A stretch of 64,000 bases of DNA from Clostridium sp. UBA4548 (lineage in GTDB: Bacteria > Bacillota > Clostridia > Clostridiales > Clostridiaceae), in assembly GCF_002387895.1 (NCBI RefSeq), contig NZ_DGLI01000028.1:1-64000 (forward strand), in the 5' to 3' direction. Numbering within the stretch: position 1 is the first letter of the stretch; the number at the start of each line of letters is the position of its first letter. Position numbers and translations under genes: made by a program. Shown here piece after piece: positions 26,401 to 35,449 of the stretch. Under the pieces are notes generated by a model. That model did not search any database and had not been told where the DNA came from. It saw nothing but the letters and a program-made list of their open reading frames with translations.

Positions 26401-27817
26401 GATTAACAAAGTAATTAAAACTATCAATTACCTCACCTTTTTGGATTTTCACCGCTCCAATTTCAATAATTCTATCATCGGAACTTGAGAATCCTGTGGT
26501 TTCTATATCAAAAACTACAAATCTATCTTCAAAAGACTTTCCTCTTGAATTCGATGCAATAGGAATACCATCATCCACTAAATAGCCTTCCATTCCATAA
26601 ATCGCTTTAATTTTATGCTTTTTCGCCGCATCCATAGCTTCAGGAAAGGCTTGGGCTACTCCATGGTCTGTAATTGCAATTGCACTATGTCCCCACTTTG
26701 CTGCTCTAGCAATGATTTTAGATGCACTTGTTAGTCCATCCATAGAGCTCATAGTAGTGTGAGCATGTAACTCCACTCTTTTTTCTTCTGAAGTATCCAT
26801 TCTTTCTATCTTTTTAAGTTTTACAATACTTCTTGCAGTGAGCACTAATTCTCTAGAAAACCTATCTATTTCCACTTCTCCATAAACCTTACAGTGAAGT
26901 CCTTCTTTAAGTTCTTCAAGAATTTTATCTAAATCATCATTAGCCCTAGGATATATTTTTACTGTGATGGAACTAGTGTAGTCTGTAACATATATAGATG
27001 GAAATATCCTTCCGCTTTTACTTTCAAATATATTTACTTTAAATACATCTCCAGCAATTGCAACTTTTCCTGAGCTAATATCCAATTCGCTAATAGCTGT
27101 GCTCTCTTCATTAATATTTCTTCCAAAAATCACATTTTCATCTATAGGCTCTTGTGCTTTTCTGTATTTTGTATAATCTTTTGCTTTATCTTTATTTGCG
27201 GTTTGCTTATTGCCATTCTCCTTGCTTTGTACTTTATTTGAAGATCCATTAATTTTAGATACTACTTCTTTTATTATAGTAGTCTCTTCAGCTCTATTTT
27301 CAATAAGATATTCGTCATTTATGTTAGTCCCATCAAATACTGCATTTATAGAAACCTCTATGCCAAACATCTCTCTTATTCCTTTTTTAAGTTGCATCTC
27401 TATGTTTTTGCTTTTTAACAGATTATAAATAAAGGCATTAGGCATATACAATGTGATTACTTCATCTTTTATCTCTTTATTACATTTTAATAATACGGTT
27501 CTTATAGAAGGAAAAGATGAGGCTACGGAGCTAACCACATCTACCCAGTACTGCCCCGCTACCTCATCTATTGACACCTGGTCAATATCTCTATACCATA
27601 ATAACTCAATATTTTTAAAACAAATTAATTTTTTACTAATGATATCATATATAAGTTTTTTCTTTGACTCTTCAATATCCCACTTAAACTTTAAAATAAC
27701 CCTAAGCTTTTCACTTTTCTTAAGATACTGCACCCTAAGCAGTTTAATACTATCATCTGTAAAAACCTCATTATTGTCTATATCCGTTTTAAGAATGTCA
27801 ACTAGGCTTGCATTCAT
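23480..27817 (-). CDS. polC: DNA polymerase III subunit alpha, PolC type
   Basis: A 1445-residue replicative polymerase of low-GC Gram-positive bacteria. Order: N-terminal domains, OB-fold (about 235-335), PHP domain with HAHTTMSSMDG near 351, split by a DnaQ-like 3'-5' exonuclease with FDIETTGFS near 435, then a zinc motif (CPNC...CEKC, about 910-935), the catalytic palm with PDIDLNFSGD near 973, and the C-terminal tau-binding region. Length is typical of PolC. It is the final gene of the dxr-rseP-ispG-polC run, 17 bp after ispG. Confidence 0.99.
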   Translation of the reverse strand: MNASLVDILKTDIDNNEVFTDDSIKLLRVQYLKKSEKLRVILKFKWDIEESKKKLIYDIISKKLICFKNIELLWYRDIDQVSIDEVAGQYWVDVVSSVASSFPSIRTVLLKCNKEIKDEVITLYMPNAFIYNLLKSKNIEMQLKKGIREMFGIEVSINAVFDGTNINDEYLIENRAEETTIIKEVVSKINGSSNKVQSKENGNKQTANKDKAKDYTKYRKAQEPIDENVIFGRNINEESTAISELDISSGKVAIAGDVFKVNIFESKSGRIFPSIYVTDYTSSITVKIYPRANDDLDKILEELKEGLHCKVYGEVEIDRFSRELVLTARSIVKLKKIERMDTSEEKRVELHAHTTMSSMDGLTSASKIIARAAKWGHSAIAITDHGVAQAFPEAMDAAKKHKIKAIYGMEGYLVDDGIPIASNSRGKSFEDRFVVFDIETTGFSSSDDRIIEIGAVKIQKGEVIDSFNYFVNPEISIPYKITELTGINNDMVKGAETIKAILPKFLEFIEDSIVVAHNADFDTGFIKANCKRLNLSFNNGILDTLSLARFLFPELKKHKLNVICNHLGISLENHHRAVDDAKATAEILLKSFKILMERQILDIDSLNREYLKNIDIKKVPTYHVIILAKTQEGIKNLYKLISFSNLDYFQRRPRIPKSLIEEYRQGLIIGSACEAGQIYKAVLSGKTFDDLEGLVSFYDYLEIQPLGNNEFLIKNNSVKNEDSLREINRKICKLGEYYNKPVVATGDVHFLDPTDEAFRRILMAGQGFGDADNQAPLYLKTTTEMLREFSYLGEEKAREVVITNPNKIAESIEFIKPIPDETYPPKIEGAEDEIRNMTMEKVFDIYGEDLPEVIQKRLDKELNSIIGNGYAVLYLIAHKLVAKSLADGYLVGSRGSVGSSFVATMTNITEVNGLPPHYVCPNCKNSEFIMDGSIGSGVDLPDKNCEKCGTPYIKDGHDIPFETFLGFEGDKEPDIDLNFSGDNQGDIHRYTEVLFGKGYTFKAGTIGTIAEKTAYGYVKKYMDERNINANTAEIERLTLGCTGVKRTTGQHPGGIMVVPSDNEIFNFCPIQHPADDPNSDIITTHFDYHSISGRLLKLDILGHDDPTVLRMLQDITGIDPRTVPLSDPKVISIFTSTEALGLTQEELGCEVGSYGIPEFGTKFVRQMLIDTQPKSFSDLVRISGLSHGTDVWLNNAQYYIKEGFTTLKDCISTRDDIMVYLIYKGLPPKTAFNIMEKVRKGKGLSEEHEAIMREHNVPEWYIGSCKKIKYMFPKGHAVAYVTMAVRIAYFKVYYPKAYYATYFTVRADDFDGEIVIKGEEAIKAKMDELNALGNNIATKEKGLLTILELSYEMYKRGIKFLPVDIYKSEATKFTIEGDFIRIPLSGLQGVGVNAAKAIAEERQNGEFISKEDLRNRSKVTKTVIEALGNHGALGDLPETNQLSLF

Positions 27818-27834
27818 TAAATTACCTCCTAGTT

Positions 27835-28884
27835 TTAAAGTTTATTAATTTCATTTAAAAGTTCTTCTACTAAATTTTCTTCCTTAACTTTTTTAACTAT
27901 CTCACCTTTTTTAAAAATTAGCCCTTCACCATTTCCACCAGCAATACCTATATCAGCTTCTCTTGCTTCTCCAGGTCCATTTACTACACAGCCCATAACC
28001 GCAACCTTAATGTTTTTATTTAAATCAGCTAATCTGCTTTCTACTTCTTCTGCTATTTTTATCAGGTCAATTTGAGTTCTACCGCAAGTTGGACAAGATA
28101 TAAACTCAACGCCTTCATTAATGTATCCTAAAGACTTTAAAATTTCCTTACCAACCTTAACTTCTTCTACAACATCTCCAGTTAGTGAAACTCTAATGGT
28201 ATCACCAATTCCTTGAGAAAGAATAGCCCCAATTCCTACACTAGACTTAATAGTTCCTCTCCAAATGGTACCTGCTTCTGTTACACCTACATGTAAAGGA
28301 TAATCCACCTTCTCAGAAATTAACTTATAACTTTCTATCATTTGACCTACGTCAGAAGATTTTATAGAAATTACTATATCCTTGAAATTTACATCCTCTA
28401 ATATTTTAACATGATTTAAAGCACTTTCAACTAGCGCTTCAGCACAAACTTTTCCGTATTTTTTCAGCAAATCCCTTTCAAGAGAACCAGAGTTAACCCC
28501 TATTCTAATGGGAATATTTTTAGCCTTTGCAGCTTCTGCAACAATCTTAACTCGTTCAATACTCCCTATATTTCCTGGGTTAATTCTTAATTTAGAAACC
28601 CCATTTTCTATAGCCTTAAGTGCTAATCTATAATCAAAATGAATATCTGCAACCAATGGAATATTTATTCCCTTTACAATTTCTTTTATTGCTTCAGCAG
28701 CCTCCATGTCTGGAACTGCACATCTTACAATATCACAACCTGCTGCTTCTAATTTTAAAATTTGATTTATAGTAGCTTTCACATCTCTAGTATCTGTGTT
28801 AGTCATGGACTGAATTGCAATATTAGAGTCTCCCCCAATATATACATTTCCAACTTTTATCTTTCTTGTTTCTTTTCTAATCAT
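27835..28884 (-). CDS. ispG: 4-hydroxy-3-methylbut-2-enyl diphosphate synthase (flavodoxin)
   Basis: A 349-residue iron-sulfur enzyme of the MEP isoprenoid pathway that reduces MEcPP to HMBPP. An N-terminal TIM barrel is followed by a cluster-binding domain with CPTC near 263-266 and a third cysteine in GCVVNGPGEA near 298. Length is normal for the bacterial type. It is co-transcribed with dxr and rseP (10 bp gap), so two MEP enzymes share one operon. Confidence 0.97.
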   Translation of the reverse strand: MIRKETRKIKVGNVYIGGDSNIAIQSMTNTDTRDVKATINQILKLEAAGCDIVRCAVPDMEAAEAIKEIVKGINIPLVADIHFDYRLALKAIENGVSKLRINPGNIGSIERVKIVAEAAKAKNIPIRIGVNSGSLERDLLKKYGKVCAEALVESALNHVKILEDVNFKDIVISIKSSDVGQMIESYKLISEKVDYPLHVGVTEAGTIWRGTIKSSVGIGAILSQGIGDTIRVSLTGDVVEEVKVGKEILKSLGYINEGVEFISCPTCGRTQIDLIKIAEEVESRLADLNKNIKVAVMGCVVNGPGEAREADIGIAGGNGEGLIFKKGEIVKKVKEENLVEELLNEINKL

Positions 28885-28894
28885 TTTATCACTC

Positions 28895-29932
28895 CTAGAA
28901 TTGTACAGGATTTACAATATCCTTGATTAATACTAATACCATTAAGGCCATTAGTGCTAAAAATCCATAATAATTTATTGTGGCAACCTTTTCTTTATCA
29001 ACTTCTTTTCCTGTTATAATTTGGAACAATAATAATAGTATCCAACCACCATCTAATGCTGGGAATGGAATTATATTGAATATGGCTAGTTGCACACTTA
29101 AGTAAGCAGTGAAGAATAATAAAGTTCCAACTCCTGCTTTAGCAGCTTGACCTGATACTTTAATTATAGTAATAGGACCACCTACATCATTTGCATTCAA
29201 CTTACCTTTGAATAATTGACCAAAGAAAGCAAAGGTTTGCTTAACCATGCTACCAGTTTGATTAAATCCATGATATATAGACTCAGTGAAGCTTGGTTTT
29301 ACCACTTTAGTATTTATACCAATTAAATATCTATTTTCAGCCTTATTAATTACTGGAACTATATTAAAGTTTACATCCTCTGTACCTCTTTTAACCTTCA
29401 TATTCAAAGGTTTTCCTTCTCCAGTAAGCACTTCATTCAAAAATTCTTCCCAAGTTGATATGCTCTTACCATTAACCTCAGTAATTTTATCTCCAACTTG
29501 AACTCCAGCCATCATTGCTGGAGAATCTTTTACAAGCTCTCCTACAATATTTGTACGTTGCCCCTGAATTGATCCAGCCATAGCAAATAAAACAATAGCT
29601 AGTATAAAATTCATTATTGGTCCTGCTGCTACTATAGTGAGCTTTTGAAAAGATGTTTTCGATGCAAAAGCTCTAGGATCATTAACTGTTACATCCTCAT
29701 CTTCACCATACATTTTTACATAACCACCAATTGGTAATAGCTTAATAAGATACTCAGTTTCTTTTCCCTTAACGCCAAAAACCTTTGGTCCCATTCCTAA
29801 AGAAAACTCTAAAACCTTAACTCCATTAATTTTAGCTAAAATAAAATGTCCAAACTCATGCCCTACAATAAGTAAGCTAAAAGCTAACAGTGCCATTATT
29901 ATATAGGGTATATTCGATATTATAGTTTGCAA
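28895..29932 (-). CDS. rseP: RIP metalloprotease RseP (site-2 protease)
   Basis: A 345-residue intramembrane zinc protease. HEFGH (H25, E26, H29) lies in the first membrane segment, the third ligand in ALDGGW near the C-terminal membrane segments, and one PDZ domain (about 120-200) in between. Homologues cleave anti-sigma factors and signal-peptide remnants; in Bacillus RasP/YluC. The start is TTG with GGGGAGATAGGCA upstream; the next ATG is 12 codons in and would cut the first helix. It lies between dxr and ispG as in many bacteria. Confidence 0.95.
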   Translation of the reverse strand: MQTIISNIPYIIMALLAFSLLIVGHEFGHFILAKINGVKVLEFSLGMGPKVFGVKGKETEYLIKLLPIGGYVKMYGEDEDVTVNDPRAFASKTSFQKLTIVAAGPIMNFILAIVLFAMAGSIQGQRTNIVGELVKDSPAMMAGVQVGDKITEVNGKSISTWEEFLNEVLTGEGKPLNMKVKRGTEDVNFNIVPVINKAENRYLIGINTKVVKPSFTESIYHGFNQTGSMVKQTFAFFGQLFKGKLNANDVGGPITIIKVSGQAAKAGVGTLLFFTAYLSVQLAIFNIIPFPALDGGWILLLLFQIITGKEVDKEKVATINYYGFLALMALMVLVLIKDIVNPVQF

Positions 29933-29947
29933 TGCCTATCTCCCCTT

Positions 29948-31105
29948 TTATATATTATATTTATTTAAAACATATTCCCTAGTTCTTTTATCTATGTCTA
30001 TAATTTGCTCTAAGGTTGGGTTTATTATATGTTCAAAGTTCATCATACACTCTCTAATTATCTCTTCAATTTGCAAATACTTTATTTTATTATTTAAAAA
30101 TAATTCTACAGCTATTTCATTTGCACCATTAAAAATTGCTGGCATATTTCCCCCAGCCTTTCCTGCATCATATGCAAGACTTAAACACTGAAAAGTATCC
30201 ATGTCGGGCTTTTCAAAGGTCAAGGAGCTTAAGGAATAAAAATCTAATTTTTCCGCTATAGACTGACCTCTCTTAGGATAGTTTAAAGCATATTGAATTG
30301 GTAGTCTCATATCAGTGCTGCCTAGTTGAGCAATTACACTTCCATCTATGTATTCTACCATGGAATGAATAATACTTTGAGGGTGAATCACTACCTGGAT
30401 ATTATCATAATCAACCCCAAATAGAAAGTGAGCCTCTATAACTTCTAACCCCTTATTTACAAGAGTTGAAGAGTCAATTGAGATTTTTTTGCCCATATTC
30501 CATTTTGGGTGTTTTAGTGCCTGTTCTGGTGTTATATCCTTAAGTTGTTCTCTCTTTTCACCTCTGAAAGGTCCTCCTGAGGCAGTCAAGATTACTTTCT
30601 CTACTTCATTATAGTTGTTTCCTTGTAAGCTTTGAAAAATTGCGCAATGCTCAGAGTCAACAGGTAATATTTGGACCCCATTTTCCTTAGCTTCCTTCAT
30701 TACAATTTCTCCTGCCACCACCAGGGTTTCCTTATTGGCAAGTGCAATATGCTTTTTAGCTCTTATAGCACTAATAGTTGGAATTAAGCCAATCATTCCA
30801 ACTACTGAAGTTACAACAATATCTATTTCTTCTAAAGTAGCAACTTTATTTAATCCTTCTATTCCACTTAACACCTGAATTTCTCTATTGGTTTCTTCAC
30901 AGTAACTTTTAACTTTTAAATAGGAATCATAATCCATCATTGCCACATACTTAGGCTTAAATTCCTGAATTATATCTATAACCATACTATAGCTTTTATT
31001 AGCAGATATGCCTATTAATTTAATCTCTTTATTACTATTTCTTATCACATCTAGGGTTTGAGTACCGATGGAACCAGTAACACCTAATATACTTATATTC
31101 TTCAC
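29948..31105 (-). CDS. dxr: 1-deoxy-D-xylulose-5-phosphate reductoisomerase
   Basis: A 385-residue NADPH-dependent enzyme making MEP, the committed step of the non-mevalonate isoprenoid pathway. The N-terminal Rossmann motif is GVTGSIGTQTLDV; PVDSEHCAIFQ and the metal-site HPKWNMGKKISIDSST are intact. The start is GTG after GGAGAGATACAA. It begins the rseP-ispG-polC run and feeds the isoprenoid supply used by uppS upstream. Confidence 0.98.
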   Translation of the reverse strand: MKNISILGVTGSIGTQTLDVIRNSNKEIKLIGISANKSYSMVIDIIQEFKPKYVAMMDYDSYLKVKSYCEETNREIQVLSGIEGLNKVATLEEIDIVVTSVVGMIGLIPTISAIRAKKHIALANKETLVVAGEIVMKEAKENGVQILPVDSEHCAIFQSLQGNNYNEVEKVILTASGGPFRGEKREQLKDITPEQALKHPKWNMGKKISIDSSTLVNKGLEVIEAHFLFGVDYDNIQVVIHPQSIIHSMVEYIDGSVIAQLGSTDMRLPIQYALNYPKRGQSIAEKLDFYSLSSLTFEKPDMDTFQCLSLAYDAGKAGGNMPAIFNGANEIAVELFLNNKIKYLQIEEIIRECMMNFEHIINPTLEQIIDIDKRTREYVLNKYNI

Positions 31106-31384
31106 TTGTATCTCTCCTAACTACTTTCTCCAAATGCTTTAATACAGCTTATATTTCTAAGATTCTAATTTATAAGCTTAACTTATTCATAAACTTATAA
31201 ATTCAGGTAATATTATAATCTCAAGTTTTCATATTAGCTCTTTACTAACATGTTTCTTTCATAGTTAATTTTTCCTGAAATTATCATATCCTTAAATTCT
31301 AACTTCTTTCTTATATCTTAAAACTTTAAGGATAAATTTAAAATAACTTATCTGAAATTCTAAAAAAATGTTGCTCTTATACTT
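31106..31384. other. Permease-dxr intergenic region (279 bp)
   Basis: AT-rich with no coding frame. It breaks the cdsA-dxr continuity usual in clostridia. I see neither a clear terminator after the permease nor a confident promoter for dxr. Confidence 0.5.
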
Positions 31385-32383
31385 TTAAGCTGACCTGTTG
31401 TCTGTCTCAGTGAACAGTATTTCATTAACAGTTACAATATAAATCACTGCCATTATAACACCTACAAATCCTGAAATTTTCATTCCAAAATAAATAGCTA
31501 AAATCATTGGTAGTGGATGAATTTGTAGTTTATTACTCATAAATTTAGCTTCGATTATTTGGGCATAAAAAATTAATAATATATATAACAGTAGCAAACC
31601 TCCAGCAATTACATAGGTGCCTTTAGTGATATTATACAATATTAATGGCCCAAACACAAAAATAGTTCCTATAACTGGAATTATATCTAATATTCCACAA
31701 ACTATTCCTAATATTAAAGCATTATCTACTTTTAATATATAAAATCCACAAATTGTAATTATAGTATTTAAAACCACTACCATTAATATAACTTTAAATA
31801 TCTTATTAATTTCTCTTACCCTTTGAAGAATAAATTCTGCATTCCCTTTAGTGATAATTCTCTCCGTAACTTTCCATACGGACTTTGCATCCTTTAACAA
31901 AAAATAAGCAGCTATATTACCTATAAAATATGTTAAAATTCCATCGGTAGTATATACTGCTCCTTTTCTTAAAAAATCTATATCATTTAAAGATTTGGAT
32001 GTTATCTTAAGTATATTTTCTTTTAAAATCATTGGCGATATTTTTTCTGTAAAAGATAGACTATTCCATATATCTACTACATACTCTATAAAACCATTGT
32101 ATTGATTTTGTAGAAAATAAAATATTTTGTTGTAAGTAAAGCTCCCTATAAAAATTAAAATAATGATAAACACAACGTTAGTAAATAACAGTGCTATAAC
32201 AGAACTTATACTTGGAGAGAATATTTTATTTCTTCTCATGAACCTATAAATAGGAACTGAAGTATAAGTTAAAATAAAAATCACTAAAATTGGTTCTACG
32301 TAGCTATTAACAACCTTAGTTAATAGCAAAAAAACTAATAATAATACTACAACAGTAACTATATTTTTATATTTTTCAAGCAC
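31385..32383 (-). CDS. AI-2E family transporter (UPF0118 permease)
   Basis: A 332-residue polytopic membrane protein with about eight hydrophobic segments, matching the AI-2E/UPF0118 (PerM, YtvI) family, whose C-terminal region (LQIHPLPMILAIYFGMKISGFVGVIMAV) is the best conserved part. Proven substrates are few (autoinducer-2, sodium/proton exchange in some members), so the cargo here is unknown. The frame could start at a TTG overlapping cdsA, but GTG at 32383, one base after the cdsA stop and with GGGGA at the right distance, is better. It is tightly coupled to cdsA. Confidence 0.85.
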   Translation of the reverse strand: MLEKYKNIVTVVVLLLVFLLLTKVVNSYVEPILVIFILTYTSVPIYRFMRRNKIFSPSISSVIALLFTNVVFIIILIFIGSFTYNKIFYFLQNQYNGFIEYVVDIWNSLSFTEKISPMILKENILKITSKSLNDIDFLRKGAVYTTDGILTYFIGNIAAYFLLKDAKSVWKVTERIITKGNAEFILQRVREINKIFKVILMVVVLNTIITICGFYILKVDNALILGIVCGILDIIPVIGTIFVFGPLILYNITKGTYVIAGGLLLLYILLIFYAQIIEAKFMSNKLQIHPLPMILAIYFGMKISGFVGVIMAVIYIVTVNEILFTETDNRSA

Positions 32384-32384
32384 A

Positions 32385-33182
32385 CTATATCCCCACAAAA
32401 ATTGTTATATAATAGTATACTATCACTGATACAAAAAGTATGCTATCAAATCTATCCAATATTCCTCCATGGCCTGGTATCAAGTTTGAATAATCCTTCA
32501 CTTTGGCATATCTCTTAATAGACGAAGCCACTAAATCTCCAAATTGACCAAATATGCCTCCAAGTATACCTATAATAACATAATGATATATAGGGATATT
32601 CACTCCATAGCCTCCTATTACATAGCCAAATATAGTAGATCCTACAATACTTCCAATTAATCCTCCAATTGATCCTTCAACAGTTTTTTTAGGACTTACC
32701 TTAGGACTAATTTTATGTTTACCTAAATATCTTCCAAAATAATAAGCTAGAGTATCACACCCCCAGGAAGATATAAATATTAACCAAACTAAATAATTAC
32801 CATATTGCTTTAAATTTACTAAAATAATAAAACTAAAAAATATAGCTACATACAAATATCCCATAATAGTTAAGGATACATCTATAAAATTGTACTTAGT
32901 ATTTAATACAGGTACTATCATTAATATAAAGATAGCTCCTATTAAAAGAAAACTCTGATAGGTAATATTAAAACCATCACCTATAGCTAAGTAATACAAT
33001 ATACAAAGTATATATCCTACGATAGAAATAGGATTAAAATCGCACTCTCTTGAAGTTTTGTAAAACTCATACATTCCAAACAATGCTAATACAAGAACTA
33101 AATACTTTAGATAGTATCCACCTAAAAATAAAAATATCAGCAATGGTGCTAAGGTTATAGCACCTATATACCTTTTATCCAT
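32385..33182 (-). CDS. cdsA: Phosphatidate cytidylyltransferase
   Basis: A 265-residue integral membrane enzyme that makes CDP-diacylglycerol from phosphatidate and CTP, the substrate later used by PgsA (3918-4460). Multiple hydrophobic helices are followed by the family signature region with D in SWGCDTLAYYFGR and SPKKTVEGSIGG. Spacing of 19 bp to uppS gives the standard uppS-cdsA pair. Confidence 0.97.
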   Translation of the reverse strand: MDKRYIGAITLAPLLIFLFLGGYYLKYLVLVLALFGMYEFYKTSRECDFNPISIVGYILCILYYLAIGDGFNITYQSFLLIGAIFILMIVPVLNTKYNFIDVSLTIMGYLYVAIFFSFIILVNLKQYGNYLVWLIFISSWGCDTLAYYFGRYLGKHKISPKVSPKKTVEGSIGGLIGSIVGSTIFGYVIGGYGVNIPIYHYVIIGILGGIFGQFGDLVASSIKRYAKVKDYSNLIPGHGGILDRFDSILFVSVIVYYYITIFVGI

Positions 33183-33201
33183 TTAATTCACCCCTTATAA
33201 A

Positions 33202-33981
33202 CTATACTCCACCGAATCTTCTATTTCTATTTTGATAATCACTAATAGCTTTACGAAGATCTCCTTCGGTGAAATCAGGCCAATTAATGTTCGAAAACCA
33301 AAATTCCGAATAAGCACTTTGCCACAGAAGATAATTACTTAACCTTAGTTCTCCACTAGGTCTGATAACTATATCTGGATCAGGCATACCCCGTGTATAA
33401 AGATGCTCTGAAATTAATTTCTCACCTATATCTTCAAGGTTTATTTCTTTATTTAAAAGCTCCTGTGCAATTTCTCTTACACCGCTAACAATTTCATCTC
33501 TACCGCCATAATTCAGCGCGATATTTAGGGTTAATCCTCTATTATTTTTAGTTTTTTCCTTAGCAGACTCTATAGATTGCTGACATAGTTCTGGTAATTT
33601 GCTTACATCTCCAATAACATTAAATACCACTTCATTCTTATGCAATTCATCAATTTCTTTTCCTATGAATTCTACCACTAGTTTCATGAGGGCTGTTACT
33701 TCATCTTGTGGCCTCTTCCAGTTCTCAGTGGAAAAAGCATACAAAGTTAAGTATCTAACCCCTAGCTTACTACATTCCTTCACTATCTTTCTTATAGTAT
33801 CCATCCCTGCCCTATGTCCCATGGTTCTAGGCAAACTTCTCTCCTTTGCCCATCTACCATTGCCATCCATTATAATAGCAATATGAGCTGGAACATTATT
33901 TGCATCAATGATTATTTCTTGAGACTCCTTTTGTTTTCTCTTATTGTTATTAAAAAATAAGCCCAAATATTTTCTCTCCAT
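33202..33981 (-). CDS. uppS: Isoprenyl transferase (undecaprenyl diphosphate synthase)
   Basis: A 259-residue cis-prenyltransferase that makes the C55 lipid carrier for peptidoglycan and teichoic acid. The catalytic aspartate is D39 in IMDGNGRW; SFSTENWKRP and the C-terminal RPSGELRLSNYLLWQ are intact. An N-terminal extension of about 30 residues, rich in lysine, is present. The ribosome site before this ATG is weak. It follows frr after a terminator. Confidence 0.96.
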   Translation of the reverse strand: MERKYLGLFFNNNKRKQKESQEIIIDANNVPAHIAIIMDGNGRWAKERSLPRTMGHRAGMDTIRKIVKECSKLGVRYLTLYAFSTENWKRPQDEVTALMKLVVEFIGKEIDELHKNEVVFNVIGDVSKLPELCQQSIESAKEKTKNNRGLTLNIALNYGGRDEIVSGVREIAQELLNKEINLEDIGEKLISEHLYTRGMPDPDIVIRPSGELRLSNYLLWQSAYSEFWFSNINWPDFTEGDLRKAISDYQNRNRRFGGV

Positions 33982-34014
33982 TTCTTATATCGAAATATAT
34001 AACTTTTTATTAAT

Positions 34015-34038
34015 AAAACCTGCAGAAGTGCAGGTTTT
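34015..34038 (-). terminator. Terminator after frr
   Basis: AAAACCTGCA, GAAG, TGCAGGTTTT: a 10-bp stem with a 4-nt loop, then TTATTAAT on the minus strand, just past the frr stop. It separates translation genes from uppS-cdsA. Confidence 0.85.
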
Positions 34039-34049
34039 AATTAATATGC

Positions 34050-34607
34050 TTATACAGATAAGATTTCACGCTCTTTAACTTCAACCATCTTATCTAATTC
34101 TTTTATAAACTTATCGGTTTCCTTTTGAATACTATCTTCTGCTTTTTTTGCTTCATCTTCAGTAATTGTATTATCCTTTTTTAATGCTTTTATTTTATCA
34201 TTAGCATCTCTTCTTATAGATCTTATAGCAACCTTAGCTTCTTCACCAGTCTTCTTAACATTTTTAACTAAGTTCTTTCTTGTTTCCTCAGTTAATTCTG
34301 GAACGATTAGTCTGATAACAGAACCATCACTTGTAGGATTTATTCCTAAATCTGATTTTAAAATAGCTTTTTCAATATCCTTTATTGAGCTTTTATCCCA
34401 TGGTTGAATTAATAGCACTCTTGGTTCTGGTGCTGAAACTCCACCTAATTGGTTAAGAGGCATCATACTTCCATAGCACTCAACTTGAATTCTATCTAGC
34501 ATTGTTGGGTTTGCTCTTCCCGCTTTCATTGTTGCTAATTCAGCCTTAAATACTGAAATTGTTTTAGTCATTTTTTCGTCAGCATTTTTAATAATATCCT
34601 TTACCAT
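34050..34607 (-). CDS. frr: Ribosome recycling factor
   Basis: A 185-residue tRNA-shaped factor that splits post-termination ribosomes with EF-G. The conserved KAELATMKAGRANPTMLDRI and RRDANDKIKALKKDN segments are present; length is exact for the family. GGAGGG precedes the ATG, and pyrH ends 14 bp upstream. Confidence 0.98.
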   Translation of the reverse strand: MVKDIIKNADEKMTKTISVFKAELATMKAGRANPTMLDRIQVECYGSMMPLNQLGGVSAPEPRVLLIQPWDKSSIKDIEKAILKSDLGINPTSDGSVIRLIVPELTEETRKNLVKNVKKTGEEAKVAIRSIRRDANDKIKALKKDNTITEDEAKKAEDSIQKETDKFIKELDKMVEVKEREILSV

Positions 34608-34621
34608 AGAATTCCCTCCAT

Positions 34622-35353
34622 CTATTTATTACATTTAACTGTATTAGATGATACTAACGTACCAATATCTTCGCCTTTAATAGCTCTTATAATGTTCTCT
34701 GGTTTATCTAACCCAAACACAAGTATAGGAATATTGTTATCCATACAAAGTGATGTAGCTGTTGAATCCATAACTTGTAATCCCTTTTCTAAAACTTCAA
34801 TATAAGATAAATTATCAAATTTTACAGCATCTTCATACTTGTGAGGATCTTTATCATAAACACCATCTACTTTTTTAGCAAGTAGTATTACCTCTGCCTC
34901 AATTTCTGCTGCCCTTAAAGCTGCAGTTGTGTCTGTGGAGAAATATGGATTTCCTGTTCCCGCTGCAAATATTACAACTCTTCCTTTTTCAAGATGTCTC
35001 ATTGCTCGTCTTCTTATGTAAGGCTCTGCAATTTCTCTCATCTCTATAGCTGTCTGAACTCTGGTGTTAACTCCAATAGCTTCTAATGAATCTTGTAGTG
35101 CTAGTGCATTTATGCAAGTAGCTAACATTCCCATGTAATCTGCAGTAGTTCTATCCATTCCTTCACCACTTCTACCACGCCAAATGTTTCCACCACCAAC
35201 AACTGCTCCAACTTCAACTCCCATTTCCACTAGGTTCTTAATTTGTACAGCAATTGAATTAGCTACATCAAAGTCAATTCCATACCCTTTTTCTGCAGCT
35301 AAAGCTTCACCTGAAAGTTTAAGCATAACTCTTTTGTATTTTGCAGCTTCCAT
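34622..35353 (-). CDS. pyrH: UMP kinase
   Basis: A 243-residue bacterial UMP kinase of the amino acid kinase fold, converting UMP to UDP. KLSGEALAAEKGYGIDF and GGGNIWRGR bind nucleotide phosphates; TDTTAALRAAEIEA is conserved. It sits between tsf and frr as in nearly all bacteria, but with a terminator in the 96-bp tsf-pyrH gap. GGAGGT lies ahead of the ATG. Confidence 0.98.
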   Translation of the reverse strand: MEAAKYKRVMLKLSGEALAAEKGYGIDFDVANSIAVQIKNLVEMGVEVGAVVGGGNIWRGRSGEGMDRTTADYMGMLATCINALALQDSLEAIGVNTRVQTAIEMREIAEPYIRRRAMRHLEKGRVVIFAAGTGNPYFSTDTTAALRAAEIEAEVILLAKKVDGVYDKDPHKYEDAVKFDNLSYIEVLEKGLQVMDSTATSLCMDNNIPILVFGLDKPENIIRAIKGEDIGTLVSSNTVKCNK

Positions 35354-35418
35354 ATATATTATACCTCCAAATCTTTCTTTTTACATCATTTACCTTAAAA
35401 CTTATGTTATTTTAAAAA

Positions 35419-35439
35419 AAGAGAACACAGAGTTCTCTT
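35419..35439 (-). terminator. Terminator after tsf
   Basis: AAGAGAAC, 5-nt loop, GTTCTCTT, then a run of seven T on the minus strand, 10 nt past the tsf stop. It would limit read-through from rpsB-tsf into pyrH-frr. Confidence 0.88.
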
Positions 35440-35449
35440 CTTTTAGTTA

